Source: an uncultured Bacteroidia bacterium (GTDB lineage: Bacteria; Bacteroidota; Bacteroidia; NS11-12g; UBA955). From it: 64,000 nucleotides of DNA. Positions 53,902 through 62,497 of this stretch are shown piece after piece. Position numbers and translations under genes: made by a program. Each line of letters opens with the position of its first letter. Positions within the stretch are counted from its first letter, which is position 1. The stretch lies in contig CALKCM010000003.1 of the NCBI GenBank assembly GCA_938086785.1, positions 91,104 to 155,103 on the forward strand, written 5' to 3'. The notes under the pieces are model-generated. The model had not been told where the DNA came from and made no database searches. It worked only from the letters and a program-made list of their open reading frames with translations.

Positions 53902-55920
53902 TTGAACACAAATTCTAATAAACTGTCACAATCTTCAAGCCCATACTTGTTGCAACACTCAGATAATCCTGTTCATTGGCAAGCGTATAGCGATGATTTA
54001 ATCAATCATCCTGAAAATAATCAATTGCTGATTGTTAGTATAGGGTACTCCGCTTGCCATTGGTGTCACGTAATGGAGCATGAAAGCTTTGAGAACTCCG
54101 AAGTAGCTCAATTAATGAACCATCATTTCATAAATATTAAAGTAGATCGCGAGGAGCATCCACAAATAGACAAAGTGTATATGCAAGCTTGTAGATTGAT
54201 GACTGGTGGTGGAGGCTGGCCCTTAAATGTAATTTGTACCCCAGATGGAACTCCCGTTCATGCGGGCACTTATTTCCCAAAAGACAATTGGATGCAATTG
54301 CTTCATACCATTGCTAAACTATGGAAGGAGAACCCGAGTCAGGTGGAGGAGTTTAAGGAAAAACTTGCCAGTGTTCTTATCGATGACAACAAGAAAGAAA
54401 GCCTCGATTTAAGCGTGGCAAAGGTCTTAGAGGCGATAGATAAAAATACAGGCCTGTTGGACTATAACAATGGCGGGTTAATGGGCAGCCCCAAGTTTCC
54501 TATGCCGGTATTGCTGCAAAACTTGAATCTCTGGTCCGTGGTGTTTGGGAATGAGAATTTGGAGCAATTTGTAAACTTGAGCTTACTTAAAATGATGAAA
54601 GGTGGCATGTGGGACTTGGTAGAAGGAGGTTTTGCAAGGTATAGTGTGGATGATCATTGGTTCGTGCCCCATTTCGAAAAAATGTTGTACGATAATGCTC
54701 AACTTTTACCGCTGTATTTTGCGGCTGGAAATCGCATTAATATTCCTATATTATCTGAAGTCGGGCATCGCATTGTAGATTTTTGCAATGCCGATTTATT
54801 GCAAAATAATGGATTGTATGCCGCTGCCTTAGATGCTGACACAGATGAGGGGGAAGGAGCTTACTATTCTCTTACTGAAAAGGAATATACACCCTTGCTA
54901 GATTCAAAGGAATTAGATTTTTGTTTGAAATATATGCAGTTCTCTGCGGAGGGGAACTGGGAAAATGGCTTGAATATACCGGTCATTAACGAGCCACCTC
55001 AACGCATTATTCAAGAGTTAAATATGGAAGCTAAAGATCTTGAGGATTTGCAGCAGCGCATCTTTGATAAATTTAGAAGCTTGCGTGCATCTAAAGAGAA
55101 ACCAGGCTTGGATTACAAGTGCCTATGTGCCTGGAATGGACTCATGTTGACGGGATTGTCTAAGGCCGCCTCATTCTTTCCCAAGTATTTATCGCAGGCG
55201 AAACAGTTAGCAGATGCAATGAATCAATTTTGTGCCAGCACTGGCCTTTATCATCAAATATCACAAAAAAAAGTGGGGCATACTGCTTGCCTCGATGATT
55301 ATGCTTTTTTTATTAAAGGCCTATTGGATTTATTTGAAACAAGCCAACAGGAGGAATATGCTAAAAAAGCCCTAGAGTTGACCATTCAGGCCCTGGAAAA
55401 TCACTTAAATGAGAACAGTGATTTACAGTTCCAAAATATTAATCAAAGTCTATTTACACCGGTTCCAGACTGGGAGGATAACGTGGTACCCAGTGCTATA
55501 GGGACGATGTGTGTAAATTTACATAGGGTGGGAGCGCTTTTTGGCCTTCCTGAATATGAGAAAATAAGCGCAAGACATATTTCAAAAAACCATGCGGCTA
55601 TAGTAAATCATACTTTTTGGCATTCACAATGGCTTAGTTTGTGGTTGCAGCAAAAGGCAGGGAATCCTGTTTTAGTTTGCTCAAATACCAAAGCGCATGC
55701 GCATCTTATATCTGAAATAGGGAAATATTTGCCTCAAACTATGCTAAGCATCAATGCTGAAAATACAGATTTACCCCTTGCTCAAGGAAAGTTTGGAGCT
55801 ACAGCGCAGTATTTTATTTGTTTGAATCAAACGTGTTTAGAACCTCTAGAGGAGCCTAGCCAAGTGTTGGAAGTACTGAGAGATCATTTTGGCTATGTAT
55901 ATGCCAATGAGGGGCCTTAA
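53902..55920 (+). CDS. YyaL/DUF255 thioredoxin-domain protein
   Basis: A 672-residue cytoplasmic protein. The N-terminal thioredoxin-like domain (DUF255) has SSPYLLQHSDNPVHWQAYS, then GYSACHWCHVMEHESFEN with Cys52 and Cys55, IKVDREEHPQID and TGGGGWPLNVICTPDG. The C-terminal two thirds are an alpha/alpha six-barrel like glycosidase folds, with FARYSVDDHWFVPHFEKMLYDNAQL and CLDDYAFFIKGLLDL. Related human SPATA20 is of unknown function. The start is TTG at 53902; no in-frame ATG precedes the conserved N-terminus. The stop overlaps the opposing DUF1015 stop by four bases. Confidence 0.93.
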   Translation: MNTNSNKLSQSSSPYLLQHSDNPVHWQAYSDDLINHPENNQLLIVSIGYSACHWCHVMEHESFENSEVAQLMNHHFINIKVDREEHPQIDKVYMQACRLMTGGGGWPLNVICTPDGTPVHAGTYFPKDNWMQLLHTIAKLWKENPSQVEEFKEKLASVLIDDNKKESLDLSVAKVLEAIDKNTGLLDYNNGGLMGSPKFPMPVLLQNLNLWSVVFGNENLEQFVNLSLLKMMKGGMWDLVEGGFARYSVDDHWFVPHFEKMLYDNAQLLPLYFAAGNRINIPILSEVGHRIVDFCNADLLQNNGLYAAALDADTDEGEGAYYSLTEKEYTPLLDSKELDFCLKYMQFSAEGNWENGLNIPVINEPPQRIIQELNMEAKDLEDLQQRIFDKFRSLRASKEKPGLDYKCLCAWNGLMLTGLSKAASFFPKYLSQAKQLADAMNQFCASTGLYHQISQKKVGHTACLDDYAFFIKGLLDLFETSQQEEYAKKALELTIQALENHLNENSDLQFQNINQSLFTPVPDWEDNVVPSAIGTMCVNLHRVGALFGLPEYEKISARHISKNHAAIVNHTFWHSQWLSLWLQQKAGNPVLVCSNTKAHAHLISEIGKYLPQTMLSINAENTDLPLAQGKFGATAQYFICLNQTCLEPLEEPSQVLEVLRDHFGYVYANEGP

Positions 55921-57125
55921 AAGCGCTGAATTACCATACCTACAGGAAGTTTAGGCTCTATCCAAGTACTTTTAGGGGGCATGGTTCTATGCTTATCGGC
56001 AATGGACTTTATTTCGTCTATGGTATTTGGGAAAAGGACAAATGCGAGGCTGTATGTTCCTAGATCCACATTACTTTGGATTTCTTGGAGGGGGATGTCT
56101 CCTCTTAAATAGTTAATGCGCGTATCCAATCGGGTATCCTCTATTTTGAGTAAGTCATTAAATATCTCGTCATCTAAAAATTTAACATCTAAATGGAGCT
56201 CTTTGGAATGATTTATAGAAATTTGGTACCATTGCTTATTGTAATACATGCCTATTTCTCCTTTAGACATTGGCTTTAGTGGATTCGAAACAGGTTCTAT
56301 AACATATTTAGCCTGTTCATTTACAATAATTTTCTCAATGAGCTTGGCGTCCACATCTTTAACCAAGCGGTGAAATGATTTAATTTTCAACTGACTTTCA
56401 GGAATAATGTAAGCCATGAATAAAAGGTCTTCTACCGATTTATTCTGAGTAGTAAATAAGCGTGTGCAGTAGCTGGTTGTTGCTGCTATGCGGTGATGTC
56501 CATCGGCTATATATAACTCTTCAATGGAGTCAAATATCTGTTGCACTTGCTTTATCTGTTCAGGGTCTACCAATTCGTATAACAGATGGTGGCATTGATC
56601 CTTCGTAGTAAAATCAAATACTGGATTTTCTTTATTTTGATTAATCCAATCGGCTAAATCTAAGTTATCTTCACATGCTAAGAGCACAGGCTCGGCAACT
56701 GCTCCAAGTGATTGCACATGATTCATCAAGCGCTCTTCTTTTTCTACTAATGTATTTTCGTGTTTTTTAATATCGCCTTCGAGGTAGTTGAGAAAGGAGA
56801 TGCCTGTAATTATTCCATCAAAGGTGTTCCCATCCGGAGCAATCTGGGTGTAGATATACATGGAATTTTGGGACACTTTATGAATGACGCCTTGCTCCAA
56901 CATTTGCCTAAAATAGTTTCTAGCAAAAGGGTAGTGTACTTTGGCATTTTTCACCTCATCATTAAAGTGAAGATGCGGTTTTACAATATGTAAATACGAA
57001 AAAGGATTGTCCTCTAATTCTTGTAAAAGCTCGCTATTGGCTTCTATACCCGTGCTTGTTGCAACTACTTTTGATGCATGCTCTGGGGCAGCTCTCAGTG
57101 CGGGGAACGGGTATATTTTAATCAT
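55917..57125 (-). CDS. DUF1015 family protein
   Basis: A 402-residue cytoplasmic protein that begins IYPFPALRAAPEHASKVVATS and contains NPFSYLHIVKPHL, the ARNYFRQMLEQGV helix, LYIADGHHRIAATTSYC and FVLFPNTIDEIKSIADKHRTMPPKSTWIEPKLPVG, all family hallmarks. Biochemical function is not firmly known. It is the third gene of a tight operon with serC and serA, its ATG overlapping the serA stop by one base, so a role in serine metabolism is likely. Some relatives are called SerK-like kinases that make phosphoserine; the ADGHHR block is consistent with that idea but does not prove it. Confidence 0.88.
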   Translation of the reverse strand: MIKIYPFPALRAAPEHASKVVATSTGIEANSELLQELEDNPFSYLHIVKPHLHFNDEVKNAKVHYPFARNYFRQMLEQGVIHKVSQNSMYIYTQIAPDGNTFDGIITGISFLNYLEGDIKKHENTLVEKEERLMNHVQSLGAVAEPVLLACEDNLDLADWINQNKENPVFDFTTKDQCHHLLYELVDPEQIKQVQQIFDSIEELYIADGHHRIAATTSYCTRLFTTQNKSVEDLLFMAYIIPESQLKIKSFHRLVKDVDAKLIEKIIVNEQAKYVIEPVSNPLKPMSKGEIGMYYNKQWYQISINHSKELHLDVKFLDDEIFNDLLKIEDTRLDTRINYLRGDIPLQEIQSNVDLGTYSLAFVLFPNTIDEIKSIADKHRTMPPKSTWIEPKLPVGMVIQRF

Positions 57126-58075
57126 TATTTATAAACAGCTAATATTCGTTCGGCTAATTCAATACCCACTCTTTTCTGTGCTTCGGCAGTACTGGCTCCC
57201 ACATGCGGAGATAAACTCACATTATCGGGCTTTAAAATATCAGTGAAAACGGGAGGTTCAGATTCAAATACATCTATCCCTGCAGCGCGCAATGATTTGT
57301 TTTGTAAAGCCTTAAGCAATGCTTTTTCGTTAACGACTCCACCTCTGGCACAATTAATCAAAATAGCTCCTGGTTTCATCTGGTCTATCTCTTTTGATCC
57401 AATAACTTCAGTACTTCCTGGTGTATGAAGGGTAATGAAATCAGATTCAGACAAGACATCCTCGAGTGTATGCCCTTTCAGGCTAACTTTAAAATTGTGT
57501 GTTGCATAATTGGGGTGCAAGTCTAATTCTAAATCAAAACTACGTTCTTTATAATCATAAACCATTACTTTCATTCCCAGACCTATAGCAATCCTAGCAG
57601 CTTCCTGCCCAATTCTTCCAAAACCTAATATACCTATGGTTTTTCCTGCTACCTCGGTTCCTTTACTGGCCATTTTCTTTAATTCCTTAAATCGGCTGTC
57701 TCCTTCGCTTGGCATCACTCTATTGGTAATTTGAGTGGAACGTACCAATGAGAAAATATGCGTGAAAACGAGTTCTGCAACTGATCGGGAACTTGCGCTT
57801 GGCGTATTAACCACTGGAATGTCTAACTTTCCGGCATGCACTAAGTCCACATTGTCTAATCCAACTCCAGCGCGGGCTACTACTTTTAATTTAGTGCCAG
57901 CATCGAGAACATCGGCGGTTACTTTGGTGGCGCTCCGCACAATTATTACATCGTAGTCACCAATCTGCTCGCAGAGTTGGTCTTGTTCAATTTTGGTGGT
58001 ATCTACCGTAAATCCGGCGTCTTCCAGCATGCTTTTTCCTAGGGCATCTATCCCGTCGTTTGCGAGTACTTTCAT
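57125..58075 (-). CDS. serA: D-3-phosphoglycerate dehydrogenase, short form
   Basis: First step of serine biosynthesis: oxidises 3-phosphoglycerate to 3-phosphohydroxypyruvate with NAD+. The 316 residues lack the C-terminal ACT domain of E. coli SerA, so feedback by serine through that domain is not possible. Cofactor motif GKTIGILGFGRIGQEAA; catalytic Arg in INCARGGVVNEKAL, Glu in DVFESEPP and His in SPHVGAST. TAATG overlaps join it to serC before and DUF1015 after. Confidence 0.95.
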   Translation of the reverse strand: MKVLANDGIDALGKSMLEDAGFTVDTTKIEQDQLCEQIGDYDVIIVRSATKVTADVLDAGTKLKVVARAGVGLDNVDLVHAGKLDIPVVNTPSASSRSVAELVFTHIFSLVRSTQITNRVMPSEGDSRFKELKKMASKGTEVAGKTIGILGFGRIGQEAARIAIGLGMKVMVYDYKERSFDLELDLHPNYATHNFKVSLKGHTLEDVLSESDFITLHTPGSTEVIGSKEIDQMKPGAILINCARGGVVNEKALLKALQNKSLRAAGIDVFESEPPVFTDILKPDNVSLSPHVGASTAEAQKRVGIELAERILAVYK

Positions 58076-59142
58076 TATACGTTAAAATTTTCGATTACGT
58101 TTACAAGTGCCTGTACACTATCTATATCCATAGCATTATAAATGCTAGCACGATATCCACCAACACTTCGGTGCCCTTTAATACCACTTATGTTCGCTTT
58201 TGCACAAGCAATTCCAAAGGCATCTTCTAAATTCAGGTGCTCCTCTTCAAAAACAAAGCAAACATTCATCTTACTTCTGCTGTCTTTTCGGGCGGTTCCT
58301 TTAAAATATGGACTTTTATCAATGGCATTGTACAGTAGGTTTGCTTTTTCTGTATTTCTGATTTCCATTCCTGCAATTCCACCGTTATCCTTCATCCATT
58401 CTAGATTGTATTTAGATACTAAAATAGAGAAACATGGAGGGGTGTTAAACATACTGTCTTTTGAGGAAATGAGCTCGTAATTTAACATGCTCGGTAGAGG
58501 ACGATTCGCACGTTTTTTGTACATTTCCTTGTTAATAATAACTAAGGTTACTCCGGCTGGTCCCATATTTTTTTGAGCGCCTGCATAGATCATATCAAAT
58601 CGACTTATATCTATGGGTCTGCTAAAAATATCAGAACTCATGTCACAAATAACAGGAACATCAGATTTAGGGAACTCGTGCACTTGCGTGCCAAAAATGG
58701 TGTTATTGCTCGTTATGTGAAAATAGTCGTTATCTGGAGCAATATCGTAGTTGCTCGGAATATAATTGTAATTAGCATCTTCACTGCTTCCCACAACATC
58801 CACTTGACCGTATAGTTTCGCCTCTTTGATTGCTTTATTTGACCAGGTGCCAGAATCGGCATAAGCGGCTTTGGTATTTAAAAAATTATGTGCCAATTGA
58901 AAAAATTGGGTAGATGCACCTCCTTGTAAGAACATGATTTCATGCGTTTCAGGTACAGAAAGTAATTCTTTAATAAGTGCGGTAGCTTCTTCAACTACTT
59001 TTACAAATTCTTTTCCTCGGTGCGATACTTCTAAAACACTCAAATTGGTGTTTGCAAAGTTTTTTAAATCTGCAGCACTTTTGTTCAAAGCGTATTGCGA
59101 TAGGATGGAAGGTCCTGCAGAAAAATTGTGTATTTTTGTCAT
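58075..59142 (-). CDS. serC: Phosphoserine aminotransferase
   Basis: PLP enzyme that converts 3-phosphohydroxypyruvate and glutamate to phosphoserine, also used in pyridoxine synthesis. The 355 residues start HNFSAGPSILSQYAL. LEVSHRGKEF and MFLQGGASTQFFQLAHNF bind substrate and phosphate, and PLP Lys191 is in IYAGAQKNMGPAGVTLV. GHRSVGGYRASIYNAM is the C-terminal signature. It is the promoter-proximal gene of serC-serA-DUF1015. Confidence 0.97.
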   Translation of the reverse strand: MTKIHNFSAGPSILSQYALNKSAADLKNFANTNLSVLEVSHRGKEFVKVVEEATALIKELLSVPETHEIMFLQGGASTQFFQLAHNFLNTKAAYADSGTWSNKAIKEAKLYGQVDVVGSSEDANYNYIPSNYDIAPDNDYFHITSNNTIFGTQVHEFPKSDVPVICDMSSDIFSRPIDISRFDMIYAGAQKNMGPAGVTLVIINKEMYKKRANRPLPSMLNYELISSKDSMFNTPPCFSILVSKYNLEWMKDNGGIAGMEIRNTEKANLLYNAIDKSPYFKGTARKDSRSKMNVCFVFEEEHLNLEDAFGIACAKANISGIKGHRSVGGYRASIYNAMDIDSVQALVNVIENFNV

Positions 59143-59205
59143 TCTCGATTAATAGTTGCTGCAAGTTTAGAATGATATTTGTTGCTATCAAAATATAAAA
59201 GTCAA

Positions 59206-59784
59206 ATGAAGTCCACATTATTATTATTATCCATTTTTATATTCATACATGTCGTTCAAGCTCAGGATAGTTCTTTGGTTCAAAATCCTATTTTGGTGGA
59301 TGAAGATGGAATGGTTATTAGTGAGCCTGAGGCAAACCCATTGTTTACTAAAGAAAACGTAATCAAAGGCTCAGAATTCATGGTTTTTTTGCAAGGTTCT
59401 AATTTTGGCAGTGTTTTTTTAGCGGAAGCAGCTCCATTTATTGGTTTAAAGGTAAAAGATATTCTTTGGTTTGGAGCGGGTTTAAACGGCACGTATGTCA
59501 CGTATCTAGATCAAACATCTAGAGGAAATCAAAGCCTCTACGGGGTGCATGCCTTTGGTCGCATAAACATTGCTCAAACCTATTTTTTGCAGGCTGAATT
59601 TAGACGGGTGAATGGCCCAGATTTTGGAAGTTTTAATGAACGCCAATGGGTTGGTACGCCAGTGCTTGGTTTTGGATACCTTTATGGGAGTTCTTGGCTG
59701 AGTATTGGTTATGCTGTGAATCCCGATTTTGTAGCAATGAACCCTATGGGCAATTTTGTGTATAGATTTGGGCTAATGTTTTAG
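59206..59784 (+). CDS. Exported protein, probable small outer-membrane barrel
   Basis: A 192-residue protein starting at the ATG at 59206 with signal peptide MKSTLLLLSIFIFIHVVQAQ. After an acidic linker it shows amphipathic strands rich in Gly and aromatic residues (GSEFMVFLQGSNFGSVFLAEAAPFIGLKVKDILWFGAGL and so on) and ends with FVYRFGLMF, an aromatic C-terminus as in outer-membrane barrels. About eight strands are plausible. No family was recognised. Divergent from serC. Confidence 0.75.
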   Translation: MKSTLLLLSIFIFIHVVQAQDSSLVQNPILVDEDGMVISEPEANPLFTKENVIKGSEFMVFLQGSNFGSVFLAEAAPFIGLKVKDILWFGAGLNGTYVTYLDQTSRGNQSLYGVHAFGRINIAQTYFLQAEFRRVNGPDFGSFNERQWVGTPVLGFGYLYGSSWLSIGYAVNPDFVAMNPMGNFVYRFGLMF

Positions 59785-59842
59785 CAATTTATATCTGCTG
59801 TAAATAAGGATTTCGGACGCGTATACAATTACCTTTGATAGT

Positions 59843-60259
59843 ATGGAGGAAGAGCTAGAAAAAGGCAAAGCTAAATTTGAGTTTATAAAGACAATCAAAC
59901 GTTTTTTTCTTAAATTGATTTCTCTGTTTTTGCTTGGTTTATTCGGCTGGTTGGCCTTTGTCTACTTTTATACATACAGCAATGGCTGGAGAAGTGGAAC
60001 TCTCACTAAATTTAGTAGAAAGGGGTATGTTTCTAAAACCTGGGAGGGCGAAATATATCAAAGAGGGATGGAACAAGGAAGCCTTAATGTGGTTAATAAA
60101 CCTTGGTTATTCTCGGTAGAAAGTAAAGAGAAGTCCGCGATAGCAATGCTTGAGGCGAATCCAGGAAAGGAATATAGATTGCATTACAAGCAACGTATTA
60201 CTACTTTTTTTTGGCTAGGAGATACCGAATATTTTGTGGATAGCGTCGTTTTAGAATAG
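59843..60259 (+). CDS. Small membrane protein, conserved-looking, unknown
   Basis: A 138-residue protein with one membrane helix (about 23-45) after a charged N-terminus. The outside part reads YSNGWRSGTLTKFSRKGYVSKTWEGEIYQRG and HYKQRITTFFWLGDTEYFVDSVVLE, a pattern I recall from small Bacteroidetes proteins often mislabelled 6-phosphogluconate dehydrogenase; no dehydrogenase motif is present. Function unknown. It precedes the ECF sigma gene by 42 bases on the same strand and might be cotranscribed with it. Confidence 0.78.
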   Translation: MEEELEKGKAKFEFIKTIKRFFLKLISLFLLGLFGWLAFVYFYTYSNGWRSGTLTKFSRKGYVSKTWEGEIYQRGMEQGSLNVVNKPWLFSVESKEKSAIAMLEANPGKEYRLHYKQRITTFFWLGDTEYFVDSVVLE

Positions 60260-60301
60260 GTGGATTAAACCTTTTCAACATCTGTCCGTCTAAAATATAA
60301 A

Positions 60302-60847
60302 TTGATTACATCCATTCATAACATATCTGATGAAGAGTTAATTTTAGGATTTAAAACGGATCCTGAGCGCAGTTTTAAATTTATTTTAGAGAAATACAAA
60401 GAGTCCGTATATTTTCAATGCCGAAGAATTTTAATCCTTCATGAGGATGCAGATGACGCTACTCAAAATACCTTTGTTAAGGTATGGAATAATCTATCAA
60501 GATTTAAGGGAGATAGTGCATTTCGCACATGGCTGTATCGCATAGCGCATAATGAGTCTTTAAGCGTATTAAAAAAGCAAAAGAAGAGTTTGCAGGAAAC
60601 TGGAACGTTTGATCATGGCGGTTTAAAAGCGACGCATGACTTAATGGATTCGGAACGTATCGAGAAAATGCTAGCCAAGGCAATTGAAGCTCTGCCAAAT
60701 CAGCAGCGTATGGTTTTCCATTACAGGTATTATGATGATTTAAGTTTTAAAGAAATAAGTGCCATTTTAGGCACTAGTCAAGGGGGCTTAAAAGCAAATT
60801 ATCATCACGCAGTAACAAAAATTAAGAAAAAATTGGGGCTGGATTAA
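60302..60847 (+). CDS. ECF-type RNA polymerase sigma factor
   Basis: A 181-residue sigma-70 family factor of the extracytoplasmic-function class. Region 2 spans about 20-85 (HEDADDATQNTFVKVWNNLSRFKGDSAFRTWLYRIAHNESL) and region 4 about 125-175 (ALPNQQRMVFHYRYYDDLSFKEISAILGTSQGGLKANYHHAVTKIKKKL). The start must be TTG at 60302: no in-frame ATG exists back to the stop at 60266. A membrane protein with the usual layout of an anti-sigma factor follows 34 bases later, so the operon probably autoregulates. Confidence 0.93.
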   Translation: MITSIHNISDEELILGFKTDPERSFKFILEKYKESVYFQCRRILILHEDADDATQNTFVKVWNNLSRFKGDSAFRTWLYRIAHNESLSVLKKQKKSLQETGTFDHGGLKATHDLMDSERIEKMLAKAIEALPNQQRMVFHYRYYDDLSFKEISAILGTSQGGLKANYHHAVTKIKKKLGLD

Positions 60848-60881
60848 ACCTTTGCCCATAGAATTAGTCAAATAAATAAAG

Positions 60882-61319
60882 ATGCGAAAAATACGAGAGC
60901 CATACCAAGTTCCAGAAAACTATTTTCAAGATTTGGAACAGGGTATATTAAATAAAACGGTACAAAAGAAACCAAGGATAAGCTTGCGATGGATACTTAC
61001 TGCCGCTGCCTCCGTTGTTCTGGTTTTGGGCATTTGGTTTTTTGGATTGAGAAACGAAGTGGACCCGATAAGTGGGAATAGGCATGCCCGGGTTAATGAT
61101 TATAGCACTGAAATAGTAGATATACAGCCTTTGCTTAGCTCAGAAGATTTAGCTTATGTTTTAGCCGAGGAAAAGGATGTAGAAGAAATAAAAAAAGATG
61201 GAGCTATAATTAAAGAGCCTATGAATATGGAGGATGAAGAAATAGAAGATCTTATGGTGGCCGCAGGTTTGATTTCCGTAGAGTTAAATGAAGATTTATT
61301 GGGAGATATAGAGATATGA
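60882..61319 (+). CDS. Single-pass membrane protein, probable anti-sigma factor
   Basis: A 145-residue protein: a short cytoplasmic N-terminus with YQVPENYFQDLEQGILNK, a motif common in proteins encoded right behind Bacteroidetes ECF sigma genes, a membrane helix (about 38-58) and an acidic outer domain ending LNEDLLGDIEI. No zinc-finger anti-sigma (ZAS) motif is present. The role as regulator of the upstream sigma factor is inferred from layout and position. It overlaps the next gene by four bases (ATGA). Confidence 0.7.
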   Translation: MRKIREPYQVPENYFQDLEQGILNKTVQKKPRISLRWILTAAASVVLVLGIWFFGLRNEVDPISGNRHARVNDYSTEIVDIQPLLSSEDLAYVLAEEKDVEEIKKDGAIIKEPMNMEDEEIEDLMVAAGLISVELNEDLLGDIEI

Positions 61320-61789
61320 GATATGTATTAATAGGATTATTGTTTCTAGGTTTTGGAACCTTGCAAGGACAGCGAAAGGCCCATAAAAGAGGGCAAAGAG
61401 ATAGTATCAAAAAAGCAATGCTTATTGAACTTAAAACATACAGGGTGAGTTTAATTAACAAAGCCTTAGATTTAGATGAAAAATCTTCAATTGCATTTTT
61501 TGCGGTGTATGATTCATATTTTCAATCGACCAGCACCCTTAAGAAGACTTTTAATAAGAAATGGAGAGGTACGAGCAAATCTGAAATGACTGAAATAGAA
61601 GCTACAGAATATTTAAACGATGTTTTGAACTTGAGGAAACGGGAAATAGCGCTTTTGGAGGATGTAAGCACAAACTTGAAAGGAATTATACCTATGGTCA
61701 AAATTATTGAGCTGCCAATCTTAGAAAAGAAGGTAAAAAGAAAATTGGTGCAGAAAGCGAGAGAACTGCGAAAGAAGCGGAATAATTAG
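61316..61789 (+). CDS. Small exported basic helical protein (possible stress sensor)
   Basis: A 157-residue protein with signal peptide MRYVLIGLLFLGFGTLQGQ and a very basic, helical mature part (RKAHKRGQRDSIKKAMLIELKTYRVSL ... VKRKLVQKARELRKKRNN). Position and size recall the periplasmic Spy/CpxP-like sensors that follow sigma/anti-sigma pairs in this phylum, but no LTxxQ motif was seen. Translation is coupled to the upstream membrane protein by an ATGA overlap. Confidence 0.7.
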   Translation: MRYVLIGLLFLGFGTLQGQRKAHKRGQRDSIKKAMLIELKTYRVSLINKALDLDEKSSIAFFAVYDSYFQSTSTLKKTFNKKWRGTSKSEMTEIEATEYLNDVLNLRKREIALLEDVSTNLKGIIPMVKIIELPILEKKVKRKLVQKARELRKKRNN

Positions 61790-61820
61790 GGCTGTGAAAT
61801 ACTATTACTTAAACATTCTT

Positions 61821-61828
61821 TACCTTTG
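61821..61828 (+). promoter_or_regulatory. -7 promoter element of the barrel gene
   Basis: TACCTTTG, a perfect TAnnTTTG match, ending nine bases before the ATG at 61838. No -33 TTTG at the right distance. It implies that the barrel gene can be transcribed apart from the sigma operon. Confidence 0.5.
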
Positions 61829-61837
61829 TTTATAATT

Positions 61838-62497
61838 ATGAAAAAAATCCTATTGTTAACTTGCTTGTTCCTAAGTTCCATATCCTACGGTCAGCGAACA
61901 AAATTTAAGAAATTACCCAAGGCTATTGTTAAAGTATCACCGCAAAATTTAGTCCGTAGTGGCCTGAAAGTAGGGGCTGAGTTTTTTAATGAAAGGCATC
62001 GTTTCTCTAATGAAGTGATGTTTGAGATTATATCTAAAAACAATAATGTATTTGATAATGACGAGGGCTTAGGTAAACTTAAGACTTCTGGTTTTCTTAT
62101 CGATTATGGTTTTAGATATTATTTAGACGGTTTGAGTATAAAGAAAACACTGGTCTCAGAGAAGGTAGGCGGATATTATATGGGGTTTGGTGTGCAGGCG
62201 GGTTCCTATACAGAAACGCACGGTTTAATACATGAGCGCACCTTTAAATATAGCCAATTAGAGGTGACAAGCACTATGTATAACATGGCGGTTACGGGTG
62301 GTTTTATTAAGGAAGTTGCAAGCCGGGTATACCTTGATTTATTTTTTGGTGTTGGAATGCAATCGGGTTCAAACAAATTATCCGAAAGTGACGTTTCAAA
62401 AGAAACGGTTGAGGTAATGGTGAATTCTGGAACATTGAGTCCTTATGCTCGAGGTGTTATTCCAAGAATTGGATTTAAAATTGGAGTAGGTATTTAA
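61838..62497 (+). CDS. Exported protein, probable outer-membrane beta-barrel
   Basis: A 219-residue protein. The ATG at 61838 gives signal peptide MKKILLLTCLFLSSISYGQ. The mature part is a series of amphipathic strands (LKVGAEFFNERHRFSNEVMFEI, FLIDYGFRYYLDGL, KVGGYYMGFGVQAGSY, SRVYLDLFFGVGMQSGS, IPRIGFKIGVGI), an eight-strand barrel pattern that resembles DUF3575-type proteins. Its stop overlaps the opposing SulP stop by four bases. Confidence 0.78.
   Translation: MKKILLLTCLFLSSISYGQRTKFKKLPKAIVKVSPQNLVRSGLKVGAEFFNERHRFSNEVMFEIISKNNNVFDNDEGLGKLKTSGFLIDYGFRYYLDGLSIKKTLVSEKVGGYYMGFGVQAGSYTETHGLIHERTFKYSQLEVTSTMYNMAVTGGFIKEVASRVYLDLFFGVGMQSGSNKLSESDVSKETVEVMVNSGTLSPYARGVIPRIGFKIGVGI

Noticed and set aside
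59843..60259. 6-phosphogluconate dehydrogenase label for the small membrane protein
   Set aside because: It has no nucleotide-binding or catalytic motif and is far too short.
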